Positions 51,976 through 60,786 are shown, counted from the stretch's first letter. The stretch: DNA of 64,000 nucleotides from an uncultured Monoglobus sp. (GCA_947628795.1 CANRBF010000003.1:62001-126000), one strand, 5' to 3'. The notes: a model not told the origin generated them from the letters alone. A program made the numbers and translations.

Positions 51976-51999
51976 AAAAAAGCCCCGAAGGGCTTTTTT
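51976..51999 (-). terminator. intrinsic terminator of the aquaporin gene
   Basis: On the minus strand AAGCCC-TTCG-GGGCTT is followed by TTTTTGC, directly after the aquaporin stop. The UUCG loop makes it very stable. Confidence 0.85.
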
Positions 52000-52009
52000 G
52001 AAAAACAAA

Positions 52010-52732
52010 TTATTTCTCGGAGGCAAGCGCCTTATAAACAACAGCGGCAAGTATCGCTCCTATGATCGGAGCCACGATAAACAGCCATACCTGAGCCATC
52101 GGCTGCGACTCACCCGCGAACAGCATAACCAGAGCGGGACCGAAGCTTCGAGCCGGGTTAACCGATGTTCCGGTGAAGGGAATTCCGAGTATGTGGACCA
52201 ATGTCAGCGTGAGGCCTATAACCAGACCTGTCACGGCGGTGTTCTCGGTCTTGCTTGTGACGCCGATTATCGCGATGACAAACACAAACGTGAGCACTAC
52301 CTCAACCAAAAACGCCTGTCCCATATTGGCGCCTATCGCGCTGGCCTCGCCGTATCCGTTTTGGCCGAGACCGTTCGCCGCGGTGCCGAGCATCGCCATG
52401 AGGATCAAAGCTCCCACGATGCCGCCCAAAAACTGGGCCACAAGATATCCGATATAATCGTTGACCGTCATCTTGCCCGAAACCAGCATACCGGTCGAGA
52501 CCGCCGGATTGATGTGGCAGCCCGATATGTTGCCTATCGAGTACGCCATGGCAACGATAACCAAGCCGAACGCGAACGCGATCAGCAGCGTTGTAAGCGC
52601 CAGCGCGCTTCCCGAAAGTGCAAACTGACCGAATTCGAGCTCGCCGACCAAAGTGTTCGCCGCAACCGCGCTTCCGCAACCAAAGATGACCAATACCGCG
52701 GTGCCGATAAATTCTGCAATGTACTTTTTCAT
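52010..52732 (-). CDS. aquaporin, AqpZ-like water channel
   Basis: The 240-residue MIP-family protein has six spans and both pore motifs, CHINPAVS and SVNPARSFGP. The residues around the second motif (VHILGIPFTGTSVNPARS) match the His, Thr and Arg of the narrow filter of water-selective AqpZ rather than the glycerol channel GlpF, which would lack the His. The ATG at 52732 follows AAGGGG; an in-frame TTG lies 3 codons earlier. It is a single-gene unit ended by the terminator at 51976. Confidence 0.9.
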   Translation of the reverse strand: MKKYIAEFIGTAVLVIFGCGSAVAANTLVGELEFGQFALSGSALALTTLLIAFAFGLVIVAMAYSIGNISGCHINPAVSTGMLVSGKMTVNDYIGYLVAQFLGGIVGALILMAMLGTAANGLGQNGYGEASAIGANMGQAFLVEVVLTFVFVIAIIGVTSKTENTAVTGLVIGLTLTLVHILGIPFTGTSVNPARSFGPALVMLFAGESQPMAQVWLFIVAPIIGAILAAVVYKALASEK

Positions 52733-52855
52733 AGATTTCAACCCCTTATAAAAATTTTAATTATAAATTTTATAATATTATATCACATTTCCGATACAAT
52801 AGCAATAAAACGGTAGTTGTTCTTCCTTACAAAAAAGTTACAGTAATATCACAAT

Positions 52856-53872
52856 TTATTCACCGGGGTACAAAAAGGCCTTTTCACTCTCGTGCTTCTT
52901 GTCTCGGCCCATAAGATTTTTGAGCGCTTCGGCCGCGGGCATGTTTTCAAACAGCACTTTATATGCCTCGTTCACGATCGGCATCTCGATGCCGTATTTT
53001 TCCGAAAGCTCTTTTGCGGCGCGGCAGGTGCGCACGCCCTCGACAACCATCTTGACCTCGTCTTTCGCTTCTTCGGCGGTCTTGCCCTGTCCGATAAGTA
53101 TTCCCGCCCTGCGGTTGCGGGAGTGCATGCTGGTGCAGGTGACTATCAGATCGCCCAGACCAGAAAGACCGTTGAAGGTCTCTTCCTTGGCGCCCATCGC
53201 CACGCCCAGACGCGACATCTCCACAAGCCCGCGGGTCATCAGGGCTGCCTTGGTGTTGTCGCCAAGGCCCATGCCGTCGGTGATGCCCGCGCACAGCGCG
53301 ATAACGTTTTTGAGCGAACCGCCCAGCTCCACTCCCAAAACGTCGGGATTGGTGTATATTCTGAAATTCGGGTTCATGAACTCGTCCTGCACATAGCGGG
53401 CTATCTTTTCGTCCGCGCACGCCACGACATTGGTCGTCGGTATTCTGCGAGATACCTCCTCGGCGTGGCTCGGGCCCGACATGACCGCGATCACGCAGTT
53501 TGGGATCTCCTGCTTTATGACCTGCGACAGGGTGCAGTAGGTTCCCTCCTCGATGCCCTTTGAGATATTTACCACAAGCTGACCATCTCTTATATACGGC
53601 GCCATAGCCTTCGCGGTGGAGCGAACGCCGTGTGACGGGGTCGCCATAACAACTATGTCTGCGCCCTTCGCGCAGCCTATGTCGTTGGTAAACGCGACGC
53701 CGTCCGGGAACTTGACGCCCGGAAGGAACGGCTTGTTTTCTCGGTATTTTTTAAGGTCGTCGCACTCCTGCTTGAGATATGACCAGACCGTCACGTTATG
53801 CCCGTTCTCGGCGAGCATTATGGCGACCGCGCTTCCCCAGCCGCCGCTGCCTATAACGCTTATTTTTGACAT
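52856..53872 (-). CDS. gpsA: glycerol-3-phosphate dehydrogenase [NAD(P)+]
   Basis: GpsA makes sn-glycerol 3-phosphate from dihydroxyacetone phosphate for phospholipids. The 338-residue enzyme has the dinucleotide motif VIGSGGWGSAVA, MATPSHGVR, and the catalytic-Lys region ELGGSLKNVIALCAGITDG. It is third in der-plsY-gpsA, so supply of glycerol 3-phosphate and its first acylation are co-expressed. Confidence 0.96.
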   Translation of the reverse strand: MSKISVIGSGGWGSAVAIMLAENGHNVTVWSYLKQECDDLKKYRENKPFLPGVKFPDGVAFTNDIGCAKGADIVVMATPSHGVRSTAKAMAPYIRDGQLVVNISKGIEEGTYCTLSQVIKQEIPNCVIAVMSGPSHAEEVSRRIPTTNVVACADEKIARYVQDEFMNPNFRIYTNPDVLGVELGGSLKNVIALCAGITDGMGLGDNTKAALMTRGLVEMSRLGVAMGAKEETFNGLSGLGDLIVTCTSMHSRNRRAGILIGQGKTAEEAKDEVKMVVEGVRTCRAAKELSEKYGIEMPIVNEAYKVLFENMPAAEALKNLMGRDKKHESEKAFLYPGE

Positions 53873-53941
53873 ATTATTTCACCTCTGCTCGGTATAGAAT
53901 TTATCAAATCTCCATTTCAATGGATTATTTTCAATATTATT

Positions 53942-54580
53942 TTAATGTTTGCTTCCCAGTTTGTTTTCGGTGCCGTTTAGCAGGCGCTTTATGTTGGCGC
54001 GATGGCGGATAACTATCAGCGCGCCCATGATGATTATGCAAATCATACCGACCGGCTGTATGTCGCCTGTCACAAAATCCTTTATGATCTTGATTATCAC
54101 AAACAATACGCTGCCTAAGACAGAGCCAAAGGATACGTATCTCGTCGCCGCCATGATCGCGAGCGACACGATCATGACTATCAGTCCGACCTTCCAATCA
54201 AGCGTCATCACAACGCCCAACGACGTGGCAACGCCCTTGCCGCCCTTAAAGCCGAAATAGATCGGGAAATTGTGCCCCAGCACGGCGCACAGACCCGCAA
54301 TATACGGCAAACACATTTTGTCAAGCTCGGCGCCGCCCGCGCGGCTCACAAAAACCTTTGCCAGAACCACGCAGAGCACGCCTTTTAATACGTCGAGGAT
54401 AAGGGTGGCGGCCGCCGGCGCCTTGCCGAGAGTGCGCAGCATATTGGTGGCTCCGGCGTTGCCCGAGCCGCTGTTTCTGATATCCTCGCCGGAAATGATC
54501 TTTGAAAGTATGATCGAAAAGTTGACCGAACCAATCAGATAAGACAAAATTCCGGCGATAATCGCTGTCAAAACCGCCAT
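53942..54580 (-). CDS. plsY: acyl-phosphate:glycerol-3-phosphate acyltransferase
   Basis: PlsY moves the acyl group from acyl phosphate to glycerol 3-phosphate. The 212-residue membrane protein has at least five spans and the family's cytoplasmic motifs SGNAGATNMLRTLG and HNFPIYFGFKGGKGVAT. Its ATG directly abuts the der stop codon. It uses the product of gpsA next door. Confidence 0.95.
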   Translation of the reverse strand: MAVLTAIIAGILSYLIGSVNFSIILSKIISGEDIRNSGSGNAGATNMLRTLGKAPAAATLILDVLKGVLCVVLAKVFVSRAGGAELDKMCLPYIAGLCAVLGHNFPIYFGFKGGKGVATSLGVVMTLDWKVGLIVMIVSLAIMAATRYVSFGSVLGSVLFVIIKIIKDFVTGDIQPVGMICIIIMGALIVIRHRANIKRLLNGTENKLGSKH

Positions 54581-55903
54581 TTATTTTTTCTCCCCTTTTT
54601 CTCGAATTATAAATTTTATCGGCGTGCCCTCAAAGCCGAATCGCGCTCTGAATTGGTTCTCGATATATCTGACATATGAATAATGCGCCAGTTTTCCGCT
54701 GTTGACAAACAGCACAAAGGTCGGCGGCTTTGTTCCCGCCTGGGTGGCGTAGTAGATCTTGAGCCTGCGGCCCTTGTCGCTGGGCGGCTGCACCGCCGCC
54801 ACAGCCTCGTTCAGCACATCGTTAAGAACGCCTGTCGAGATGCGCTTTGAATTCTGCTCCACCGCCGCGTCCATGACCTCAAACAAATCATTCACGCGCA
54901 GGCCGGTCTTTGCCGAGATAAACACCGACGGCGCGTACATCATGAAGTTAAAGCCCTCTTTGACTTTATTTTTAAAGTCTCGCATGGTGTTTGTTTCTTT
55001 TTCGATCAGATCCCACTTGTTCACCACGATCACCGACGCTTTGCCCGCCTCGTGGACATAGCCCGCGATCTTGGTGTCCTGCTCGGTTATGCCTTCGGCG
55101 GCGTCCACCATTATAAGGCACACGTCGGCGCGGTCGACCGCGTTTAGTGCGCGGGTCACGCTGTAGCGCTCAACGTTCTCGTTGATCTTTCCTCGCTTGC
55201 GCATGCCGGCGGTGTCGATCAGCATATACTTTTTGCCGTTTCGCTCATACAGCGTGTCGATGGCGTCGCGGGTGGTTCCGGCTATATCGCTGACTATCAC
55301 CCGCTCCTCGCCCAGTATCTTATTAACGAGCGACGATTTGCCCGCGTTGGGCTTGCCGACGATGGCAACGTGAATAATGTCGCTCTCGTCCTCTATCTCC
55401 GCGTCCTCGGGGAAATACTTCACTATCTCGTCAAGCAAATCGCCGAGCCCCAAACCGTGGACCGAGGATATGGGCCACGGATCGCCCAAGCCGAGGTTAT
55501 AAAACTCGTATATCTCCATGGGCGGCTCGCCGGGGCTGTCTGCCTTGTTTGCGGCCAGAACAACCGGTTTGCCGCTCTTTTGCAGCATGGCGGCAACGTC
55601 GCTGTCGGCGGCCGTCACGCCGTCGCGCACATTGACGATAAGCACTATAACGTCCGCCATGTCGATGGCGAGCTCCGCCTGGGCGCGCATCTGACTTAAT
55701 ATAACATCATCGGTACCCGGCTCGATTCCGCCGGTGTCGATCATGGTGAATTCGCGGCCGCACCACTCGGCGTCAACGTAGATCCTGTCACGCGTAACGC
55801 CCGGAGTGTCCTCTATTATTGAGATCCGTTTTCCGGCGACTTTGTTGAAAAATGTGGATTTGCCCACATTGGGCCGCCCCACAACGGCGACTGTCGGTTT
55901 CAT
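54581..55903 (-). CDS. der: ribosome biogenesis GTPase Der
   Basis: The 440-residue protein has two tandem GTPase domains, each with a P loop (GRPNVGKSTFFN and GKPNAGKSSLVN) and G3 motifs DTGGIE and DTAGMR, and a C-terminal KH-like domain. Der acts in maturation of the 50S subunit. AGGAGGG precedes the ATG. Confidence 0.96.
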   Translation of the reverse strand: MKPTVAVVGRPNVGKSTFFNKVAGKRISIIEDTPGVTRDRIYVDAEWCGREFTMIDTGGIEPGTDDVILSQMRAQAELAIDMADVIVLIVNVRDGVTAADSDVAAMLQKSGKPVVLAANKADSPGEPPMEIYEFYNLGLGDPWPISSVHGLGLGDLLDEIVKYFPEDAEIEDESDIIHVAIVGKPNAGKSSLVNKILGEERVIVSDIAGTTRDAIDTLYERNGKKYMLIDTAGMRKRGKINENVERYSVTRALNAVDRADVCLIMVDAAEGITEQDTKIAGYVHEAGKASVIVVNKWDLIEKETNTMRDFKNKVKEGFNFMMYAPSVFISAKTGLRVNDLFEVMDAAVEQNSKRISTGVLNDVLNEAVAAVQPPSDKGRRLKIYYATQAGTKPPTFVLFVNSGKLAHYSYVRYIENQFRARFGFEGTPIKFIIREKGEKK

Positions 55904-55930
55904 AAGTTTCCCTCCTTGATACTGATTTTA

Positions 55931-55959
55931 ATTCTATCATATAATCAACACAATTTCAA
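55931..55959 (-). promoter_or_regulatory. promoter of der-plsY-gpsA
   Basis: On the minus strand, TTGAAA (55959-55954), 17 bp, TAGAAT (55936-55931) with an extended -10 (TGA). Confidence 0.5.
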
Positions 55960-55965
55960 GGCGTA

Positions 55966-55994
55966 AAACAAAAAACGCCGCGGAGTTCGCGGCG
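55966..55994 (-). terminator. intrinsic terminator of rpmF
   Basis: On the minus strand CGCCGCG-AACTC-CGCGGCG is followed by TTTTTTGTTTT, 15 bases after the rpmF stop. Confidence 0.85.
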
Positions 55995-56008
55995 CCGTTT
56001 CACGAGTG

Positions 56009-56188
56009 TTAATCCTCCACAGCGATAACCTCTCTGCCCTTGTATGAACCGCAGGCTTTGCAGGCTCTGTGAGGGAGCTTCAGCTCTCCGCACTGGGGGC
56101 ACGCCACCAGACCGGGAACCGCCAGCTTCCAGTTTGCTCTTCTCTTATCTCTTCTCGCTTTTGATGTCTTTCTCTTTGGAACTGCCAT
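56009..56188 (-). CDS. rpmF: 50S ribosomal protein L32
   Basis: I translated this 59-residue gene directly: it begins [20 protein letters not shown], has the zinc-ribbon cysteines CPQCGE and [10 protein letters not shown], and ends EVIAVED. All four zinc cysteines are present, the zinc-replete (C+) form. It follows the DUF177 gene, the near-universal partner, but a block of repeats lies between them. GAGGTG precedes the ATG. Confidence 0.96.
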   Translation of the reverse strand: MAVPKRKTSKARRDKRRANWKLAVPGLVACPQCGELKLPHRACKACGSYKGREVIAVED

Positions 56189-56251
56189 TTACTTTACACC
56201 TCTTTTCAAATTATATGGAACAGCCTTAGGCTTTATTTTATACGTATTTGT

Positions 56252-56369
56252 TTTTCGGGACGCCGGGGTCGTCGTCCCCTACGATGAGGGGGGATACGAT
56301 CTTTTCGGGACGCCGGGGTCGTCGTCCCCTACGAGGAGGGATCCAATCAATTCGTGGCGCGTCCCCTAC
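56252..56369. repeat. tandem GC-rich repeats between DUF177 gene and rpmF
   Basis: A 33-base unit (TTTTCGGGACGCCGGGGTCG, then TCGTCCCCTACGA) occurs at 56252-56284 and, identical, at 56302-56334, a 50-base period. A partial third copy (CGCGTCCCCTAC) reaches 56369 and contains the DUF177 stop codon. Related sequence lies at 62929-62953. Each unit can fold (GGGAC...GTCCC). Confidence 0.75.
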
Positions 56370-56875
56370 TCGATGTCCAGACTGTCGAGTATGTCGAATC
56401 TGGGGTCGGTCGGGCGCGTGTCGCATTTGCAAGGCCCGTCGTTGAGGTTGGCTCCGCACTCGGGGCACAGACCCTTGCAGTCCTCTCGGCACAAATGCTT
56501 GCCCGGCAGGCTGACGACAAGACCGCTGTACACATGTTCATCTAAATCTATGCTGTCGCCGGAGAACGCGATTATATCCGGATTCTCGTTTTCCTCGCCG
56601 CGCTCAAACCTCTCGGTCTCCTTGAAGCTCTCGACTATATCAAACTCCGCGGCATTCTCATATTCCTCGGCGCATCTGTCGCAGGTCATGCGCAGCATCG
56701 CCGTGCCCTTGGCGTCAAGCTCGATCGTGCCGCCGAAGTTGCGTATCGCGCCCTTTACTTTTATCGGAGCGATTATCTCAAAATCGTCTCCCTCGCGGCC
56801 TTTCAAGTCGATCTCGCAGTCAATGGGAATACTCTTGCCCTCGTAGTTCTTGATCGACGCTATGTTAATGTCCAT
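56366..56875 (-). CDS. DUF177 (YceD) family protein
   Basis: The 169-residue protein has the YceD pattern: IDCEIDLKG, TCDRCAEEYENAAEFDIVESF, and the Cys-rich C terminus LCREDCKGLCPECGANLN followed by CKC. YceD is needed for 23S rRNA or 50S biogenesis in some bacteria and pairs with rpmF. The protein ends DSLDIE with its TAG inside the flanking repeat, so the native end may have been altered slightly. Confidence 0.92.
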   Translation of the reverse strand: MDINIASIKNYEGKSIPIDCEIDLKGREGDDFEIIAPIKVKGAIRNFGGTIELDAKGTAMLRMTCDRCAEEYENAAEFDIVESFKETERFERGEENENPDIIAFSGDSIDLDEHVYSGLVVSLPGKHLCREDCKGLCPECGANLNDGPCKCDTRPTDPRFDILDSLDIE

Positions 56876-56926
56876 TTTGTTCTCCTGTTTAATTTGATCC
56901 GCGCGTGCGCGGAATCCATGCAGCTA

Positions 56927-56971
56927 AACAGACAGCGATTATTATACATCAATCGCGGTCTGTTTGTCAAC
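56927..56971 (-). promoter_or_regulatory. promoter of DUF177-rpmF within a 15-bp inverted repeat
   Basis: On the minus strand, TTGACA (56971-56966), 18 bp, TATAAT (56947-56942). The -10 sits in the 10-base centre of an inverted repeat whose arms are 56927-56941 and 56952-56966, matching at 14 of 15 positions (AAACAGAC-x-GCGATT). It could be an operator for a dimeric regulator. I do not recognise the motif. Confidence 0.65.
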
Positions 56972-57003
56972 ATATTTTTGAAAATTTCTCTAAATTTTTT
57001 AAA

Positions 57004-57216
57004 TTACGCCTCTTTTGACTTGAGATAACTGTTGATCTTGTCAACAAGCTCGTCGCAGTTTACGCCGTGGACCGCGCACGCCTGCTCGATGCTCTCACCG
57101 CTTGACGAGGGGCAGCCGAGGCAGTGCATGCCTATCTCGAAAAAGAATTCCGCGGTGCCGGGATCAAGCTGCAGCGCTTCCATGATTATCGTGTCTTTTG
57201 TTACCTGTTTTGCCAT
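57004..57216 (-). CDS. DUF1858 domain protein, putative redox disulfide protein
   Basis: The 70-residue protein is a DUF1858 (hybrid-cluster-associated redox disulfide) protein: KDTIIMEALQLDPGTAEFFFEIGMHCLGC with the CLGC pair and the SSSGESIEQACAVHG helix. It is cytoplasmic. Relatives occur beside hybrid-cluster proteins or alone; no such partner is in this window. Strong GGAGG before the ATG and its own promoter. Confidence 0.88.
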   Translation of the reverse strand: MAKQVTKDTIIMEALQLDPGTAEFFFEIGMHCLGCPSSSGESIEQACAVHGVNCDELVDKINSYLKSKEA

Positions 57217-57247
57217 AATATATTCCTCCTTACTTTATCTCTATAAT

Positions 57248-57275
57248 ATTATAACCTATTTTGACGAAAAATCAA
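57248..57275 (-). promoter_or_regulatory. promoter of the DUF1858 gene
   Basis: On the minus strand, TTGATT (57275-57270), 16 bp, TATAAT (57253-57248). Confidence 0.6.
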
Positions 57276-57290
57276 GGGGTTTCGGAAAAA

Positions 57291-57854
57291 TTATTCAACA
57301 ACACCCGCCGATGCTCTGTTCCACATCTCGTGGGCTATGTCGGAAGCCTGGTTATATTGCTCGGCCATGCCGGTAAGCTGCGATAAATCCCCGCCTTCCG
57401 CCGCCTGAACTTTCGGCTCGAGACCCTCGAATATCTTCTGTATCGTTGCAACGACCGCCTCGAGATCCTTGTGCGCCTCCGCCTTGTCCTCGGGACACAG
57501 CATTTCGGCGGCGCTCAGCTCATTGTACCAATGTCCGCAGCGCTCGTTGTATTTATCATATGTTTCCTTCCACTGCGCGAAGTTGTCGGCGTTAAGGGTA
57601 CCCACCCCCTTCAGCACCGTGTCCATATCGCCGTTTACAAACTCTCCGAACTCTTTTGTGAACGATTCGGCGTAATTTGAATATTTTGACGTCAGCTCGT
57701 TCGGCAGCGAGTTATTCTGCGCCGCTTGAGCCTGTGTCGCCTGAGGCTGCTCGACATTCTTTTGCGGGCTCTCCCCCGAGCCGCCGCAGGCCGTGAGCGA
57801 CAGGCATATCACAGACGCCGACGCGGCGAGAGCAATAAATTTTTTAAATTTCAT
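57291..57854 (-). CDS. lipoprotein of unknown function
   Basis: The 187-residue protein has a lipoprotein signal ending LSLTAC-GGS (Cys about residue 23), a Gln/Ala-rich linker and a mostly helical domain with EFVNGDMDTVLKG and WNRASAGVVE. It resembles small clostridial lipoproteins of unknown role. It overlaps the acyltransferase gene upstream by 11 bases, so the two are translationally coupled. Confidence 0.8.
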   Translation of the reverse strand: MKFKKFIALAASASVICLSLTACGGSGESPQKNVEQPQATQAQAAQNNSLPNELTSKYSNYAESFTKEFGEFVNGDMDTVLKGVGTLNADNFAQWKETYDKYNERCGHWYNELSAAEMLCPEDKAEAHKDLEAVVATIQKIFEGLEPKVQAAEGGDLSQLTGMAEQYNQASDIAHEMWNRASAGVVE

Positions 57855-58953
57855 GATTATCAGAACCTTTCTTGTTTTTGATTCGCGCGTATAATTTTTT
57901 TATAAGTTTTATTATTTGTTTTATCAGCAGTTTTATCAGGTGCCATAGCAGCCAGAATGTTATCGGGATCAGATACGCCGCGGCGGTCACCTTGCCGAAA
58001 CGCTCCGTAACGTTTGTTATACCCATCTCGGTGATCAGATAGTCATTGAGCCACAGCACCACCAGACAGTGCGAAAGATATATGTTGTAGCACTGCTCGT
58101 CAAGAGCGCGCGTGAGACACGTGATCTTTTTGCGTTTTCCGGCAAGCAGCGACGTCAGCATAAAGAAGAACAATATCGCCGCCGTGCAGTAAACAATATG
58201 TATTTCTTCCATCCACGGCGCAACGACATTATACGTCTTATACGCCAGGAAAATATCAAGCGCCGCCGACAGCAGAAACAAAATCGTTATCAGCAGTTTT
58301 TTGCTCATGACCGCCTTTTTGAAAGCGGCGTAATTCATACCGACATAACAGCCCAGGACCCAGTAGAACAGATATTTTGTGAATATCACATCGTTCCACT
58401 CGAAAACATAGTTCGGAAAAACCGCGCCAAGCATATTGCTCAGATTAAAGCCGAACACTACCGATATAAGTATCGAGCACACGATCCCCGCGGCGGTGTC
58501 GGTTCGGCGCAGCACGTACATCCAGATCGGCATCAGCAGATAGAACTGGACTATGATTATCACGAAATAAAAATGCCCTACTAAATCACCGTGGATCCAA
58601 TAGCGGATAAGCTTGTCCCATGAAAAATCAAAATAATGATGATTCACAAAGAATATCATGTATATAACGACCCACAGCATATACGGCAGGACAACGCGGG
58701 TAAAGCGGCCTTTGTAGAACTTAAAATAGTTCATCCGCCTGTCTGTCAAAAAGAACTTGACGCCGCTCATAAATATAAACGCGGGCACCACAAAGGTGCT
58801 GAACCGCCACGGCACAAACACAATGTTAAACGCCGCGTCGGCTTTTGTCGTTCCGCCGATGAGCACCGAGGCGCAGTGAATGAATATAACCAGCAAGGCG
58901 CAGATTATATTCATGTACGACAATTCAATTTTCGGCGTTCGTTTGGCTATCAT
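57844..58953 (-). CDS. membrane acyltransferase, acyltransferase-3 family
   Basis: The 369-residue protein has about ten membrane spans and the family's N-terminal catalytic-His region IICALLVIFIHCASV; FKFYKGRFTRVVLPYMLWVV is a typical loop and helix. Relatives O-acetylate surface polysaccharides or peptidoglycan, or acylate other surface molecules. The target here is unknown. The overlapping lipoprotein gene suggests the pair act together at the cell surface. Confidence 0.85.
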   Translation of the reverse strand: MIAKRTPKIELSYMNIICALLVIFIHCASVLIGGTTKADAAFNIVFVPWRFSTFVVPAFIFMSGVKFFLTDRRMNYFKFYKGRFTRVVLPYMLWVVIYMIFFVNHHYFDFSWDKLIRYWIHGDLVGHFYFVIIIVQFYLLMPIWMYVLRRTDTAAGIVCSILISVVFGFNLSNMLGAVFPNYVFEWNDVIFTKYLFYWVLGCYVGMNYAAFKKAVMSKKLLITILFLLSAALDIFLAYKTYNVVAPWMEEIHIVYCTAAILFFFMLTSLLAGKRKKITCLTRALDEQCYNIYLSHCLVVLWLNDYLITEMGITNVTERFGKVTAAAYLIPITFWLLWHLIKLLIKQIIKLIKKLYARIKNKKGSDNHEI

Positions 58954-58976
58954 TTGTTCTCATCCCACAAGTTTAT

Positions 58977-59456
58977 TTATCCGGCGTTTATCCTGCGCCT
59001 CTCGTTTCTAAGCTGCTGGCGCCTCTCGCCCAGTTCCCACTCCATGCGCTGTTCCTCATCCTCGAGGATCAGTCTCGGGACCCTCACGGGCTTCTCGTTT
59101 TCGTCAAGCGCCACAAGAACCAGATACGCTTTGTTGATCGTGCGCTTTTCGCCCTCGTAGTCCTCGACCATGGTGCGCACGCAAACCTCCATCGAGGTGT
59201 TGCCCACCCATGTCACCTGACCCGCGAGGACAAGCGTGTCGTTGGGATAGGCGGGCGCGCGGAAGCAGAGCGTGTCGACCATCGCCGTGGTCACGTTGTG
59301 GCCGCTGTGGCGCCGCGCCACGATACCGGCGACAACGTCTATCCACTCCATCAAACGGCCGCCGAACAATCTGCCGTAGCCGTTTAGATCCTGCGATGTT
59401 ATCATCTGCACCTGCTCGGTGTACGAATGGGACACCGGTCTGGATTTTTCCGCCAA
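58977..59456 (-). CDS. acyl-CoA thioesterase, hotdog fold
   Basis: The 159-residue protein matches the BACH/YciA-type single hotdog: LNGYGRLFGGRLMEWIDVVAGI with the catalytic Asp region, MVDTLCFRAPAYPNDTLVLAG and MEVCVRTMVED. It hydrolyses acyl-CoA; chain length is unknown. The preferred start is TTG at 59456, 8 bases after AGGGAG; a GTG at 59465 overlaps that site and is less likely. It sits between metY and the acyltransferase in one run. Confidence 0.88.
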   Translation of the reverse strand: MAEKSRPVSHSYTEQVQMITSQDLNGYGRLFGGRLMEWIDVVAGIVARRHSGHNVTTAMVDTLCFRAPAYPNDTLVLAGQVTWVGNTSMEVCVRTMVEDYEGEKRTINKAYLVLVALDENEKPVRVPRLILEDEEQRMEWELGERRQQLRNERRRINAG

Positions 59457-59480
59457 TATTCTCACTCCCTTTTGATCTTA

Positions 59481-60758
59481 TTATTTCACAGCCGCGTTAA
59501 GAGCGTTTTCGATATCCTCGATAATATCGTCCGCGTCCTCGATTCCCACCGAGAAACGGATCAGATCGGGCGTAACGCCCGCAGCTTTAAGTTCCTCATC
59601 ATTCATCTGGCGGTGGGTATGGCTGGCAGGGTGCAGCACCGAGGTGCGCGCGTCCGCAACATGGGTAACTATAGCCGCCAGTCTGAGGCTGTCCATGAAC
59701 TTGACCGCGTTCTCTCTGCCGCCCTTGACGCCGAACGAGATAACTCCGCATGAGCCGTTCGGCATATATTTTTGCGCCAGCTCGTGATACTTGTCGCCCT
59801 CAAGACCCGAGAAGCTGACCCACGAAACCTTGTCGTTTTTGCTCAGATATTCGGCGATCTTCTGCGCGTTCTCGCAATGCTTGCGCATGCGCAGCGCCAA
59901 TGTTTCAAGGCCGAGATTGAGCAGGAACGAGTTGTGGGGCGAGGGTATCGAGCCCAGATCGCGCATAAGCGTGGCGGTGGCCTTTGTGATATAAGCCGCC
60001 TTGCCGAATCTCTCGGTATACACGACTCCGTGATACGACTCGTCGGGCGTTGTGAGTCCGGGGAACTTGTCGCTGTGGGCTTCCCAGTCGAAATTTCCGC
60101 TGTCAACTATGGCGCCTCCCACCGAGGTGGCGTGGCCGTCCATATATTTTGTGGTGGAATGAACCACGATATCCGCTCCCCACTCTATGGGGCGGCAGTT
60201 TATCGGTGTGGCGAAGGTGTTGTCAACGATCAGCGGAACTCCGTGGTCGTGGGCGACCTTCGCGAATTTTTCTATATCAAGCACGACCAGCGCGGGGTTC
60301 GCTATCGTCTCGCCGAACAGCGCCTTTGTGTTGGGTCTGAAGGCCGCGGCTATCTCCTCGGCGGAAGCGTCGGGATCAACGAAAGTAACGTCGATACCCA
60401 GCTTTTTCATCGTGACCGAAAACAGGTTGTAGGTCCCGCCGTAGATGCTGGTGGAGCATACGAAGTGATCCCCCGCCTCGCAGATATTGAATATCGAGTA
60501 GAAGCAGGCCGACTGTCCCGATGATGTGAGCATTCCCGCGACGCCGCCCTCAAGATCGGCGATCTTGGCCGCCACCGCGTCATTGGTGGGGTTGGCGAGA
60601 CGCGTGTAGAAATATCCGTCCTCCTCTAAGTCGAAAAGACGTCCCATATGCTCGGTCGAATCATATTTAAATGTTGTGCTTTGATAGATCGGCAGGATCC
60701 TCGCCTCGCCGTTTTTGGGCGTGTAGCCCGACTGGATGCATTTTGTGTCTATTCTCAT
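59481..60758 (-). CDS. metY: O-acetylhomoserine sulfhydrylase
   Basis: The 425-residue PLP enzyme of the Cys/Met metabolism family forms homocysteine (or methionine) from O-acetylhomoserine and sulfide. It shows PIYQSTTFKYDS, TRLANPTNDAVAAKI, TSSGQSACFYSIFNICEAGD, and VVHSTTKYMDGH with the PLP Lys. Length and the SIYGGTYNLF segment favour MetY over cystathionine gamma-synthase. GGAGAA precedes the ATG. It follows proA by 28 bases. Confidence 0.92.
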   Translation of the reverse strand: MRIDTKCIQSGYTPKNGEARILPIYQSTTFKYDSTEHMGRLFDLEEDGYFYTRLANPTNDAVAAKIADLEGGVAGMLTSSGQSACFYSIFNICEAGDHFVCSTSIYGGTYNLFSVTMKKLGIDVTFVDPDASAEEIAAAFRPNTKALFGETIANPALVVLDIEKFAKVAHDHGVPLIVDNTFATPINCRPIEWGADIVVHSTTKYMDGHATSVGGAIVDSGNFDWEAHSDKFPGLTTPDESYHGVVYTERFGKAAYITKATATLMRDLGSIPSPHNSFLLNLGLETLALRMRKHCENAQKIAEYLSKNDKVSWVSFSGLEGDKYHELAQKYMPNGSCGVISFGVKGGRENAVKFMDSLRLAAIVTHVADARTSVLHPASHTHRQMNDEELKAAGVTPDLIRFSVGIEDADDIIEDIENALNAAVK

Positions 60759-60786
60759 AGCAATTCTCCTATATATAAATTAATTT

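Noticed and set aside
56252-56334. Start of a CRISPR array
   Set aside because: Only two full units with a 17-base gap, no cas genes, and related copies occur singly elsewhere.
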